From NCBI GenBank assembly GCA_045540715.1, contig JAZQHT010000004.1, forward strand, positions 218,076-282,075: a stretch of DNA of 64,000 nucleotides. Direction: 5' to 3'. Each line of letters opens with the position of its first letter. Position 1 is the stretch's first letter. The stretch is from UMGS1279 sp045540715 (lineage in GTDB: Bacteria; Bacillota; Clostridia; Oscillospirales; Acutalibacteraceae). Below the pieces are notes generated by a model. It ran no database searches and was not told the origin of the DNA. It worked only from the letters and a program-made list of their open reading frames with translations. Position numbers and translations under genes: made by a program. This document shows, in pieces, positions 52,235 to 61,325 of this stretch.

Positions 52235-53539
52235 TTATCTACTAATATAATATTTAGGGTTAACGGGTGTTCCGTTAATGATAACTTCAAAATGAACGTG
52301 AGGACCGATGCTCCAACCGGTTGAACCTACAAGTGCAATATTTTCGCCTTGAGAAACAACCTCACCTACTTTTGAAAATAGTTTGCTGCAATGAGCATAT
52401 CTTGTTTTAACGCCGTCTCCATGATCGATTATTATATAATAACCGTAACTATTACTCCACTGTGATTCAACAACAGTACCTGCTTGTACAGCATAAATTT
52501 TAGTGCCTTTTGCACAAGCAATATCATAGCCTTTATGTCCGCGCCCATCGCCCCAATAAGAAGTGATAACGTTATAAACGCTTGTATCAACCGGCCAAAT
52601 AAAGCCCTTTGCACTGGGTTTGCCAATTGCGTTATCGCCTTTTGAGTATTGCTTTGTACCCACCATTACAACTGCATTTGTGGGTTCTTTAATGATTTTT
52701 ACGGAAATTGTTTCACGGGCTACTTCTACGCCATCAATATAACTAACCTTTTCTACTACTTCGTTTAAGCCGCGTTCGCCAAATATTTTGGTTTTTTCGG
52801 CGCCCTCGTACATAGAACTGGTTTTTTGGTAAATTGTTGTAAAAGCAACTTCTTTTTTAGAGGTAACCATTTGAACGGTTCTTAGTGGAATAACGTCTTT
52901 TTCAAAAATTTTGGTTTTAAGCTCTGCGTTTTTGGAAAATTCCGTATTAGAAACGTATGCTGTAAAAATATCAATAGTATTATGAAGTTCAATTGAAAGA
53001 ACTCCGTTTTCTGCTTGTTTTACCTTTACAAGTTCATCTAAAAGTTCTTTAATTTCTTCTTCGGTGTTAGCATATCCTACAAGTTTATCTTCAACAGTTA
53101 ATATTGCAACCTTGCTAATACCGTTTGTGTTTTCGATAATTAAATCAACTAAATTTTCAGGAGTTTTTAAATTTCTACTACCTGTAAAAACGTTAGAAAA
53201 AGAAATGTTTTCAATCTCGTTTTTTCCGCTTTGATCATAAACTAATTCTTTTGCTAATTCTTTAGCTTTTTCAACTTCTTCTTCGGTTACAACGCAACCA
53301 ACTGCAACGCCGTTAACGTGAATTTCGCAAGCTTTTGTAACGCCTGTATAACGCACAATTGCAAGTGTTAATGCGGTAATTAAAACTAAACTTAATACCC
53401 CTTTATATAATCTTGGGTATTCTTTGCATATTTTAACTATAACCTTAAAAGCCTTTACAAAAAAAGCGACGGTTGATTTAACCGCTTTTTTGCACCACAA
53501 AATTGCAGGCTCTATATACTTTTCAATAAGCTCTACCAA
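52235..53539 (-). CDS. Membrane-anchored G5-domain M23 endopeptidase
   Basis: 434-residue peptidoglycan endopeptidase. One membrane helix (about 46-64) with a basic cytoplasmic front; a helical region with repeat-like EEEVEKAKEL segments (about 75-200); a G5 domain (about 213-295, TVQMVTSKKEVAFTT); and LytM/M23 catalytic domain with zinc ligands H335 and D339 (HKGYD) and H416 in HVHFE (414-418). It starts at TTG with AAAGGGG seven bases upstream. The architecture resembles the SpoIIQ/YycH-like or DipM-type M23 group. A WalR-like repeat lies in its leader. Confidence 0.93.
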   Translation of the reverse strand: MVELIEKYIEPAILWCKKAVKSTVAFFVKAFKVIVKICKEYPRLYKGVLSLVLITALTLAIVRYTGVTKACEIHVNGVAVGCVVTEEEVEKAKELAKELVYDQSGKNEIENISFSNVFTGSRNLKTPENLVDLIIENTNGISKVAILTVEDKLVGYANTEEEIKELLDELVKVKQAENGVLSIELHNTIDIFTAYVSNTEFSKNAELKTKIFEKDVIPLRTVQMVTSKKEVAFTTIYQKTSSMYEGAEKTKIFGERGLNEVVEKVSYIDGVEVARETISVKIIKEPTNAVVMVGTKQYSKGDNAIGKPSAKGFIWPVDTSVYNVITSYWGDGRGHKGYDIACAKGTKIYAVQAGTVVESQWSNSYGYYIIIDHGDGVKTRYAHCSKLFSKVGEVVSQGENIALVGSTGWSIGPHVHFEVIINGTPVNPKYYISR

Positions 53540-53558
53540 AATTATTCCCCTTTAAAAA

Positions 53559-53575
53559 GTTACAAGTTTGTTACA
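53559..53575 (-). promoter_or_regulatory. WalR-like direct repeat before the M23 gene
   Basis: On the minus strand TGTAAC-AAACT-TGTAAC, an exact fit to the WalR (YycF) consensus TGTWAH-N5-TGTWAH. It lies just downstream of the predicted start site (about +5 to +21), a position fitting repression. A second partial TGTAAC-N4-TGTTAT overlaps the -10 region. Confidence 0.45.
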
Positions 53576-53586
53576 TTTACAATTCT

Positions 53587-53614
53587 ATTATAACAAAAAG
53601 TTACAAAATTGCAA
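53587..53614 (-). promoter_or_regulatory. Sigma-A promoter of the M23 gene
   Basis: On the minus strand TTGCAA (53614-53609), 16-base spacer, perfect TATAAT (53592-53587). Confidence 0.65.
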
Positions 53615-53633
53615 CCTTTTTTTGCTAAAAAAT

Positions 53634-53668
53634 AAAAAAATCTCGTTATTTTTTACTAACGAGATTTT
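53634..53668 (-). terminator. Terminator of the pyrH-polC-GNAT run
   Basis: Perfect 12-bp stem (53637-53648 with 53657-53668; AAAATCTCGTTA/TAACGAGATTTT), 8-base loop, then T-rich sequence on the minus strand. The first arm overlaps the GNAT stop codon. Confidence 0.9.
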
Positions 53669-54210
53669 ATTTTTGCAAACATATAAACGTCTTTGCTTTG
53701 TCCTTGATGCATTGCACCTTTTTCTAATAATGCTTCATTTTTAAACTTTAACTTTTCTAAAAGTTTTATTGAAGCAATATTTTGCGGAAGCACCAACGCT
53801 TCTACCCTTTCGGCATTTAAGTTATTAAAACAAAAATCCAAAAATGCGGTTAAGGCTTTTGTGGCATAACCCTTTTTATGAAATTTTTTATTAAAAGAAT
53901 AACCTATTTGCAGAATTTTATAATCGTAAGACGCTTGGGTTATTGTAATTGTGCCTATAACCTTTTTTAAACTAATTTCTTCAACCACAAAGGTATAACA
54001 CTTATTTTTAAAATAATAGTTTTTAAGGTTATTAGTGCAATAATATATTGCATCAGATATTGAAGTATATGGTGTGATATCGGAATATTTACAAACGTCG
54101 GGGTCTTTATATATTTCGTAAATATCTTTAATATCGTAAAGTTTGTTTAAACGCAAAAGCAGATTATCAGCTTTAAGTTTTGGAAAAGGTTTAAAATATA
54201 CTTTATACAT
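53656..54210 (-). CDS. GNAT family acetyltransferase (RimJ/RimL-like)
   Basis: 184-residue N-acetyltransferase. ADNLLLRLNKLYDIKDIYEIYKD at the start, VIGTITITQASYDYKI and IGYSFNKKFHKKGYATKALTAFL (acetyl-CoA pyrophosphate loop, in place of the usual Q/RxxGxG/A) are typical of RimJ/RimL-type enzymes acting on protein N-termini or small molecules. Follows polC after two bases without a clear ribosome site, so translation is likely coupled. Substrate unknown. Confidence 0.85.
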   Translation of the reverse strand: MYKVYFKPFPKLKADNLLLRLNKLYDIKDIYEIYKDPDVCKYSDITPYTSISDAIYYCTNNLKNYYFKNKCYTFVVEEISLKKVIGTITITQASYDYKILQIGYSFNKKFHKKGYATKALTAFLDFCFNNLNAERVEALVLPQNIASIKLLEKLKFKNEALLEKGAMHQGQSKDVYMFAKIKSR

Positions 54211-54212
54211 AA

Positions 54213-57200
54213 TTAAAACAAGGATAACTGATTTGTATCGGGTAGGTCGCCAAAGGCGCCAAGGTTTGCTAAATCATCAATAATTGTTTTAGAAACCCCT
54301 GCTTCCATTCTAAAGTCTTCTTTAGAAAGGAATTTTTTAGCTTGTGCGGCTTCGTATATAGAATATGCCGCCTTTTTGCCAACACCCGAAAGCGCACCAA
54401 AAGGCAAACGCATTTTGCCGTCTTCAGGAACAAACTTTACTGCATGCGACTTATTAATATCAATCGGTAACACTTCAATACCACGAGCCATAATTTCGTT
54501 AAAAATAAGCATATTATTATAAACGTCAAGCTCTTTTTTAGAGGCTTCGTGGCCTTTTGCTTCAATATCTTTTATATATTGTTTAACTGCTGCGTGGCCC
54601 TTTAAAATTGTGGGAACGTCAACGTCTTCGGGACGAGCCGTAAAATATGCACAATAAAATGCTAAAGGCTTATACACCTTATACCACGCCACTCTAATTG
54701 CCGAAATAACGTAAGCTGATGCGTGAGCTTTTGGGAACATATATTTAATTTTACGGCAACTGTCAATGTACCACTCGGGTACGTTAACTGCGCGCATATC
54801 GGCTTCCATAGCGGCCCAATCTTCAGGCGAAATTTCGCCTTTTGCAATAAGACCTTTACGCACCGTTTCGGTAATTTTAAAGGCCCTTGCTTCGTCCATA
54901 CCCTTATGGATTAGATAAACCATAATATTATCACGTGTACCAATAACCTCTGAAATGGTACAAGTGCCGTTATCAATAAGATCTTTAGCGTTGCCCAAAT
55001 AAACGTCTTCACCGTGAGAAAGACCCGAAATTTGAAGTAAATCGGAGAAGTTTTTGGGTTTACAGTCTTCAAGCATGCCGCGAACGAAAGAAGTACCAAA
55101 TTCGGGCAAACAGAAAGTACCGGTGTTTGAATAAATATCTTCCGGTTTAACACCTAGGGCTTCGGTTGAAGTAAACAAACTATAAATTTTGGGGTCGCTC
55201 ATTGAAACTTTAGTTACGGGAACACCCGAATATTCTTCTAAATATTTATAGGTTGTGGGAATAACGTGGCCTAGTTCGTCAAGTTTTAAAATTGTATCGT
55301 GAATATATTTAAATTCAAAATGGGTTGTAATAATATCAGATTCGGTCTTATCTGCGGGATGCTGAACGGGACAGAAATCATAAATTTCTTTATCACGCGG
55401 AATAACTATCATACCTGCGGGGTGTTGACCGGTTGTTTGCTTAATTTTTGAAGCTTCTACCGTTGCCGCTAAACGATTAAGTTCGGCATTATTTAAAGTA
55501 ATGCCCTTCTTTTCGGCATAAGCTTTAGAAAAGCCATAAGCAGTTTTTTCGGCCACAGTTGAAACTGTACCTGCTTTAAAAACGTTTTCGCTACCAAAAA
55601 GTTCTTCGGTATATTTTTGAACGTCAGATTGAACTTCATCAGAGAAGTTAAGGTCAATATCGGGCACCTTATCCCCTTTAAATCCTAAGAAGGTTTCAAA
55701 AGGTATATCGTGGCCGTCGCGTTCTAGTGGTTCACCACAAATTGGACAAATTTTTTCGGGTAAGTCAAAACCTGAACCATAAGAACCATCGGTAAAAAAT
55801 TCGCTATAACAACATTTTGCACAAACATAGTGTGGTGCTAATGGGTTAACCTCTGAAATACCTGCCATTGTGGCAACAAAAGAAGAACCAACCGAACCAC
55901 GCGAACCAACTAAATAGCCATGTTCTTCTGAAAAGGCTACTAGTTTTTGCGCAGAAATATACATTATTGAAAAACCGTTACTAATAATTGAATTTAATTC
56001 TTTTTCTAAACGTTTTGAAACAATTTCAGGTACTTGTTCACCATATTTTTTGTGGGCATTATTCCAACAAATTTCTCTTAATAAATCATCCGAGCCTTCA
56101 ATAACAGGCGGATATTTTTCTTCTGGAATAGGCACTATATTTTCGTCTATCATATCGGCGATTTTGTTGGGGTTATCAACAACGAATTCTTTAGCGCGTT
56201 CACCAAAATAGTCAAACTCTGCAAGCATTTCGTCGGTGGTTTTTAAGTGTAATGGTGCTTGATTATCAAAATCGTCATAGCCTTGACCTGCAAGCATAAT
56301 TTTACGAATAATGTCATCTTCTTTTTTAAGAAAATGCACGTCACCCGTAGCTACTACGGGTTTATTTAATTTATCGGCAATTTCAACCACTTTGCGGTTA
56401 AAGTTTTTAATAACCTCTAAACTTTTTACGTGCTTAAAGCGGTTTGGAATAAGTGCGCCCGTCTTTTTATCGAATTTATCTTCTAATGCAGATTCGCGCA
56501 CCATAAATTCGTTATTGCCTAAAGGTTGAATTTCTAAATAATCGTAATAAGAAGCAATTTCTAAAAGTTTTTCGTCGCTTTCTTCCGCAACGATATTAAC
56601 GTATAGTTCACCTTTTTCACAAGCTGAACCTAAAATTAAGCCTTCACGATGCTTGTCTAAAACGCTTTTTAAAATTACGGGACGGCCGTAAAAACTATCT
56701 AAATGCGAATATGAAATTAATTTATAAAGGTTTTTAAGGCCCACAAAGTTTTTAACCAAAATAATTTGGTGATAACGTAATTTGCCTATTTGCTTTGTGG
56801 TAAGTGTGGTTATATCGTGCTTACTATCGTCAAAGAAGTAGGCTTCAACACCATAAATAACCTTAAACTCGCCACCGCTTTTGCGAATTTTCTTTACAGC
56901 ATCTGCTGCAAGCGGAAAAGACTGAACAACGCCGTGGTCGGTAATTGCAATTGCTTTATGTCCCCAACTGTAAGCGCGATTAATTAAATCGGTTGCAGAT
57001 GCACAAGCATCTTTAGCCGACATATTTGTATGGCAATGAAGCTCAACGCGTTTTTCTTGCGCTTCATCCATTTCTTCATATTTTTTAACAAGCGCAATAG
57101 AATAAGGCTTTATAATGAAATCTTTTTCCCAGTCGTCAAAACTGTATGCACCCGATAATAAAATATACGAACCGTTTTGCAATGGTTTTAAACGTTCAAG

Positions 57201-58022
57201 TTGCTCTTTAGTCATTAGTGTTTTAACCTGAACGGAATTTGTATGGTCTGAAAGAATAAACTTATACCAGTTCTTATCGCCGCGTTTTGTTGGAGTGCTT
57301 TCTAAATTTATAACTTCACCCCAAACAACAAGGTTTTGTTCGTCGCGCACGATATCAACCATTTTTATAGGCTCTGGATTTTTTATGGCTTTACCAAATA
57401 TGTATCTTGCAGATTCTAAATAAACCGGAAGGCCGTCTTTGGGTTTGCCCTTATATTCGGCTTCTTTTCTTACTGCAGCTTTTGGTTTTACTGCAACTTC
57501 AATTTCTTCAAATTCAGTCTCTCCAGAAAAACGCACCTTAAAGGTGGTATTAAAGGCTTTAATGCACTCTTCGTTAAAGATTCTAATAAAATCGCTGTTT
57601 TCAATAGTGGTAAGGCCACCGTGTTTTAAAACAATTTCTAAAACGTTACCGTTTAAAATTAATTCTGCGCCCTCTAAAAAGCCGCCAACAATACGCAAAG
57701 AAACCTTAATTTTTTCTATAATTGCAGTAAGGTCGTTTACGGTAATATTGGTTATATTAGGTTTAATTTCTTCTTTTTTTTCTTCGACTTTTTCTTCTGA
57801 AAATTCTAACGTAAGATTAATGGTATTAAGTTTTAATGCGGCAATACAAGAATTTTTAAGTGTATTTATATATCTTTCTTCTAATGCTTTTTCTAATTTT
57901 AAGCATAGGTTAAGACAGCGCTCGTCTAAATTAACGTCGCACTTTATAATTTCGGGATTATTAAATTCTTCGCACACGTCTTTTGGCAGAATTTTGCCAA
58001 AAAGTTCATTAAAACTTTTCAT
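54213..58022 (-). CDS. polC: DNA polymerase III PolC lacking the 3'-5' exonuclease domain
   Basis: Replicative polymerase of 1269 residues, about 170 shorter than B. subtilis PolC. Order: N-terminal region (1-200), OB fold (about 220-320), PHP domain (about 327-570), polymerase core with a zinc finger (CAKC...CPIC) and catalytic D788-I-D790 (PDIDLNFS) and the KLDELGH aspartate. The PHP domain keeps H329, H331, D338, H363, E393, H418, C468, D561 and H563. In other PolC proteins a DnaQ-type exonuclease is inserted between the positions of E393 and H418; here only 24 residues lie between them and no FDxETTG motif exists. ATG after AGGAAATAGG. Proofreading must come from PHP or another protein. 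Confidence 0.95.
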   Translation of the reverse strand: MKSFNELFGKILPKDVCEEFNNPEIIKCDVNLDERCLNLCLKLEKALEERYINTLKNSCIAALKLNTINLTLEFSEEKVEEKKEEIKPNITNITVNDLTAIIEKIKVSLRIVGGFLEGAELILNGNVLEIVLKHGGLTTIENSDFIRIFNEECIKAFNTTFKVRFSGETEFEEIEVAVKPKAAVRKEAEYKGKPKDGLPVYLESARYIFGKAIKNPEPIKMVDIVRDEQNLVVWGEVINLESTPTKRGDKNWYKFILSDHTNSVQVKTLMTKEQLERLKPLQNGSYILLSGAYSFDDWEKDFIIKPYSIALVKKYEEMDEAQEKRVELHCHTNMSAKDACASATDLINRAYSWGHKAIAITDHGVVQSFPLAADAVKKIRKSGGEFKVIYGVEAYFFDDSKHDITTLTTKQIGKLRYHQIILVKNFVGLKNLYKLISYSHLDSFYGRPVILKSVLDKHREGLILGSACEKGELYVNIVAEESDEKLLEIASYYDYLEIQPLGNNEFMVRESALEDKFDKKTGALIPNRFKHVKSLEVIKNFNRKVVEIADKLNKPVVATGDVHFLKKEDDIIRKIMLAGQGYDDFDNQAPLHLKTTDEMLAEFDYFGERAKEFVVDNPNKIADMIDENIVPIPEEKYPPVIEGSDDLLREICWNNAHKKYGEQVPEIVSKRLEKELNSIISNGFSIMYISAQKLVAFSEEHGYLVGSRGSVGSSFVATMAGISEVNPLAPHYVCAKCCYSEFFTDGSYGSGFDLPEKICPICGEPLERDGHDIPFETFLGFKGDKVPDIDLNFSDEVQSDVQKYTEELFGSENVFKAGTVSTVAEKTAYGFSKAYAEKKGITLNNAELNRLAATVEASKIKQTTGQHPAGMIVIPRDKEIYDFCPVQHPADKTESDIITTHFEFKYIHDTILKLDELGHVIPTTYKYLEEYSGVPVTKVSMSDPKIYSLFTSTEALGVKPEDIYSNTGTFCLPEFGTSFVRGMLEDCKPKNFSDLLQISGLSHGEDVYLGNAKDLIDNGTCTISEVIGTRDNIMVYLIHKGMDEARAFKITETVRKGLIAKGEISPEDWAAMEADMRAVNVPEWYIDSCRKIKYMFPKAHASAYVISAIRVAWYKVYKPLAFYCAYFTARPEDVDVPTILKGHAAVKQYIKDIEAKGHEASKKELDVYNNMLIFNEIMARGIEVLPIDINKSHAVKFVPEDGKMRLPFGALSGVGKKAAYSIYEAAQAKKFLSKEDFRMEAGVSKTIIDDLANLGAFGDLPDTNQLSLF

Positions 58023-58037
58023 TACCTATTTCCTAAT

Positions 58038-59087
58038 CTACATATTTTCTATTTCTTTTAAAAGGGTGGGTAAAATTTCATCTTCCTTTACTTTACATAT
58101 AATTTTACCCTTTTTAAATAATAAGCCTTCGCCTTTGCCGCCTGCAATACCAATATCGGCTTCTTTGGCTTCACCGGGGCCGTTTACAACGCAACCCATA
58201 ATGGCTACGGTTATGTTTTTATTACAGTCTTTTAAGGCTTCTTCTGCCTTTTTTGCAAGACCAATTAAATCAATTTCGGTTCTGCCGCAAGTGGGGCAAG
58301 AAACAATTCTTACACCCTCACTACGAATACCCGTTGCTTTTAAAATGTCTTTAGCGGCAGTTATTTCTTTAACGGGTGTATCTGTTAATGAAACCCTTAT
58401 TGTATTACCAATGCCGTATAATAAAAGACCGCCAATGCCAGCCGCAGAACGAATAGTTCCCCATTTTTCGCCGCCCGCTTCTGTTACGCCCAAATGAAGC
58501 GGATAATTAAAACTTTCGGCCGCCATTTTATAAGCATCGAACATAATCTGTGGGTTTGAGGCTTTTAAAGAAAGAACAATATCGTTAAAATCGTACTTTT
58601 CTAAAAGCGAGATATGGTATTTACCGCTTTCGTATAAAGCACGAGCGGTAACGCCGTATTTGGCTAAAATTTCTTTTTCAACGCTACCCGAATTTACACC
58701 AATACGAATTGGAATATTTCTTTTTTTACAGGCCTTTACTACCTCTTTAACCCCATCTTCACTACCGATATTTCCGGGATTTATACGAATTTTATCAACA
58801 CCTGCTTCTGCAGATGCAACCGCAATTTTATAATCAAAATGAATATCTGCTACAAGCGGTATTGAAATATTTTCTTTGATTTTTGAAATTAAAGGCACTG
58901 TTTCTAAATTTGGAACGGTTACTCTAACAATTTCGCAACCTGCTTTTTCAAGTTCTATGGCCTGCTTAATATTTCCTGCAAAGTCAGACGCTTTAACGTT
59001 AAGCATTGACTGAACAGAAACGTAATCGCTTCCACCAATAAAAGTGTTTCCTACCTTTATTTTTCTTGTTTCGTTTCTTAAATACAT
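58038..59087 (-). CDS. ispG: 4-hydroxy-3-methylbut-2-enyl diphosphate synthase IspG
   Basis: MEP-pathway enzyme making HMBPP from MEcPP with a [4Fe-4S] cluster. 349 residues: TIM barrel with DIHFDYKIA and RINPGNIG; cluster ligands C264 and C267 (SCPTCGRTEIDL), C299 (MGCVVNGPGE) and E306. Located between rseP and polC; B. subtilis has proS there. Together with dxr and uppS it links isoprenoid supply to wall-carrier synthesis in one operon. Confidence 0.97.
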   Translation of the reverse strand: MYLRNETRKIKVGNTFIGGSDYVSVQSMLNVKASDFAGNIKQAIELEKAGCEIVRVTVPNLETVPLISKIKENISIPLVADIHFDYKIAVASAEAGVDKIRINPGNIGSEDGVKEVVKACKKRNIPIRIGVNSGSVEKEILAKYGVTARALYESGKYHISLLEKYDFNDIVLSLKASNPQIMFDAYKMAAESFNYPLHLGVTEAGGEKWGTIRSAAGIGGLLLYGIGNTIRVSLTDTPVKEITAAKDILKATGIRSEGVRIVSCPTCGRTEIDLIGLAKKAEEALKDCNKNITVAIMGCVVNGPGEAKEADIGIAGGKGEGLLFKKGKIICKVKEDEILPTLLKEIENM

Positions 59088-59090
59088 AAA

Positions 59091-60146
59091 CTATCCTTTT
59101 ATAAGTTGTAATATATCTTTTCCTGCAATTAAAATTAAAAGTCCAAATAGAATTACAAAGCCAATGCCGTGCACAATATTTTCAAATTTTGGTGGTACGG
59201 GTTTGCGGAATATCATTTCAATAAGAATAAACAATAACCTGCCGCCGTCTAGTGCCGGTAATGGCAATAAATTTAAAATACCTAGGTTTACTGTTAACAT
59301 TGCAAGTAAGGGCAATAAATCAAAAATTGAGGTTTTTGCGGCTTCTCCCATAACGGCAGTAACCCCAACAGGACCCGAAACCTCTGAAATGCTATATTTA
59401 CCGCCCAACATATCCATAAGGCTCCACCAAACAGTTTTGCCGTAAGAAATAGTTACTTTTACGGTATTGCCAATATAGTTAAAGAAGGTTTTTCTTTCGG
59501 CTTTTAGTTTGAAATCTACCGAAACAACGTTATAACCTTCATATTTTTCAGTTTTAAATTTAACGTCTTTAAGTTCAACCTTTTTATCGTCTCTTAAAAC
59601 CGTCATATCTAGTTTACCGTCGGAAACGTTTGTAAAGGTATAGCCTAAATCTAGGCTTGTTAAAATGCTACGTCCTTCTACTTCTAAAATCTTATCGCCC
59701 TCTTGCAAACCGGTTGTAGAAGAAACGGCATTTTCTGTAAAACCGCCAACAGTTGTGGTGGTAAATGCATTACCGGGGCTAAGCATTATAGCTACAATAA
59801 TAAAGCCTAAAAGCAGATTAAACACTGCGCCCATTACAACAATTATAAAGCGGCGCCAGGCTTTTTTATTGCAAAAAGCACGTTCGCTTTTGCTTTCTTC
59901 GTCTTCACCTTCCATGGCACAATAACCGCCAAGTAAAATAAGTTTTAGCATATAGGTTGTTTCTTTGCCCTTGAATTTTAAAATTGTAGGACCAAAACCA
60001 ACAGCAAATTCGTTAACCTTAACGCCCATAAGTTTTGCCGCAATAAAATGGCCAAATTCGTGGGCTACCACTAAAAACATAAAGCAAAGAAGGGCCACTA
60101 AATAAGGCCAAACGTTGCTAAAAAAGTTGCCAATTGCCTGTAACAT
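59091..60146 (-). CDS. rseP: Site-2 intramembrane metalloprotease RseP/RasP
   Basis: 351-residue zinc protease within the membrane: H29-E-F-G-H33 in helix 1, PDZ domain (about 130-225, LQEGDKILEVEGRSI), and LLPLPALDGGR with D300 as third ligand. In Bacillota it cuts anti-sigma factors and leftover signal peptides (RasP) and SpoIVFB-like roles are separate. Part of the cdsA-dxr-rseP block. Confidence 0.95.
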   Translation of the reverse strand: MLQAIGNFFSNVWPYLVALLCFMFLVVAHEFGHFIAAKLMGVKVNEFAVGFGPTILKFKGKETTYMLKLILLGGYCAMEGEDEESKSERAFCNKKAWRRFIIVVMGAVFNLLLGFIIVAIMLSPGNAFTTTTVGGFTENAVSSTTGLQEGDKILEVEGRSILTSLDLGYTFTNVSDGKLDMTVLRDDKKVELKDVKFKTEKYEGYNVVSVDFKLKAERKTFFNYIGNTVKVTISYGKTVWWSLMDMLGGKYSISEVSGPVGVTAVMGEAAKTSIFDLLPLLAMLTVNLGILNLLPLPALDGGRLLFILIEMIFRKPVPPKFENIVHGIGFVILFGLLILIAGKDILQLIKG

Positions 60147-60179
60147 AAAAACTCCTTAAAAAAGATATTTCTTTTTATA

Positions 60180-61325
60180 TTATGCGTTTTTTACCTGACT
60201 TAATACTGCTTCGCGTGCGGCTTTATCAGCATTAAAAACGTCTTCTAAGGTAAAATCTGAAACATCTTTTTGTTTATCTGTGGCAAACGCTACAAGTTCG
60301 CCAATATCTAAAAATCCTATTTTGTTTTCTAAAAATAGCTGAACAGCCATTTCGTTAGCACCATTTGCCGCCGCAGGTTTTAAACCGCCCTTATTTATAG
60401 CGTCTATACAAGTTTTTAAGCAAGTAAAGGTTTCTAAATCGGGTTTTGCAAAGGTTAAAGTGCCAATATTGGTTAATGAAAGTTTAGGCGCGTCAGATGG
60501 TAATCTTTCAGGATATGTTAATGCTAATTGAATTGGAATTTTCATATCAGGTGTACCCATTTGTCCAATCACGGCACCATCGCAAAATTCAACGGCAGAG
60601 TGCAAAATGCTTTGGCGGTGCACCACCACCTCAATATCATTAGCATTGCAACCAAATAAATGAACCGCTTCAATAACTTCTAAACCTTTATTCATTAGGG
60701 TTGCAGAATCTATTGTGATTTTTTGGCCCATATTCCAATTTGGATGCTTTAGAGCATCGCTAGGTGTAATGTTTTTAAGTTGGTCTTTGGTTTTGCCGTA
60801 AAAAGGCCCACCCGAAGCTGTAAGAATTATTTTAGAAAACTTACGGTCTTTTTCTTTAATTAGGCTTTGAAAAATTGCGGAGTGTTCACTATCAACGGGT
60901 AAAATTTCTTTACCCATCTTTTTAGCGGCATCTGTTACTAATTTGCCGCCTGCAACCATTGTTTCTTTATTTGCAAGGGCTAAAGTTTTACCGCTATTAA
61001 TAGCAGTTAAACTTGGCTTAAGACCTGCAATACCAACAATAGAGTTTAAAACAATATCACAGTTACTTGCAGCACAATTAAGCACGCCCTCTTCCCCTGC
61101 TAAAACTTTAACGGGGGTATCTTTTAAATTATCTTTTAACTCTTTAGCTTTTGCTTCATCATAAACCGCAACAAATTTAGGGTTAAAAACCCTTGCTTGC
61201 TGTTCTAAAAGTTTAATGTTTTTATGAGCCGTTAAGCTTTCAATTTCAAAGCCGTATTTTTCTACTATTTCTAGGCACTGTGTACCAATAGAGCCGGTAG
61301 AACCTAAGACCGTTATTTTTTTCAT
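60180..61325 (-). CDS. dxr: 1-deoxy-D-xylulose 5-phosphate reductoisomerase
   Basis: First committed enzyme of the MEP isoprenoid pathway; NADPH-dependent. 381 residues: NADPH loop GSTGSIG (8-14), LANKETMVAGG, VDSEHSAIFQSL (metal ligands) and ITIDSATLMNKGLEVIEA. Its ATG shares one base with the cdsA stop. Canonical operon place. Confidence 0.97.
   Translation of the reverse strand: MKKITVLGSTGSIGTQCLEIVEKYGFEIESLTAHKNIKLLEQQARVFNPKFVAVYDEAKAKELKDNLKDTPVKVLAGEEGVLNCAASNCDIVLNSIVGIAGLKPSLTAINSGKTLALANKETMVAGGKLVTDAAKKMGKEILPVDSEHSAIFQSLIKEKDRKFSKIILTASGGPFYGKTKDQLKNITPSDALKHPNWNMGQKITIDSATLMNKGLEVIEAVHLFGCNANDIEVVVHRQSILHSAVEFCDGAVIGQMGTPDMKIPIQLALTYPERLPSDAPKLSLTNIGTLTFAKPDLETFTCLKTCIDAINKGGLKPAAANGANEMAVQLFLENKIGFLDIGELVAFATDKQKDVSDFTLEDVFNADKAAREAVLSQVKNA

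Noticed and set aside
57439..58497. 352-residue open frame on the plus strand
   Set aside because: It lies antisense to polC and ispG, has low-complexity hydrophobic composition typical of a mirror frame and no ribosome site; both opposite genes are certain.
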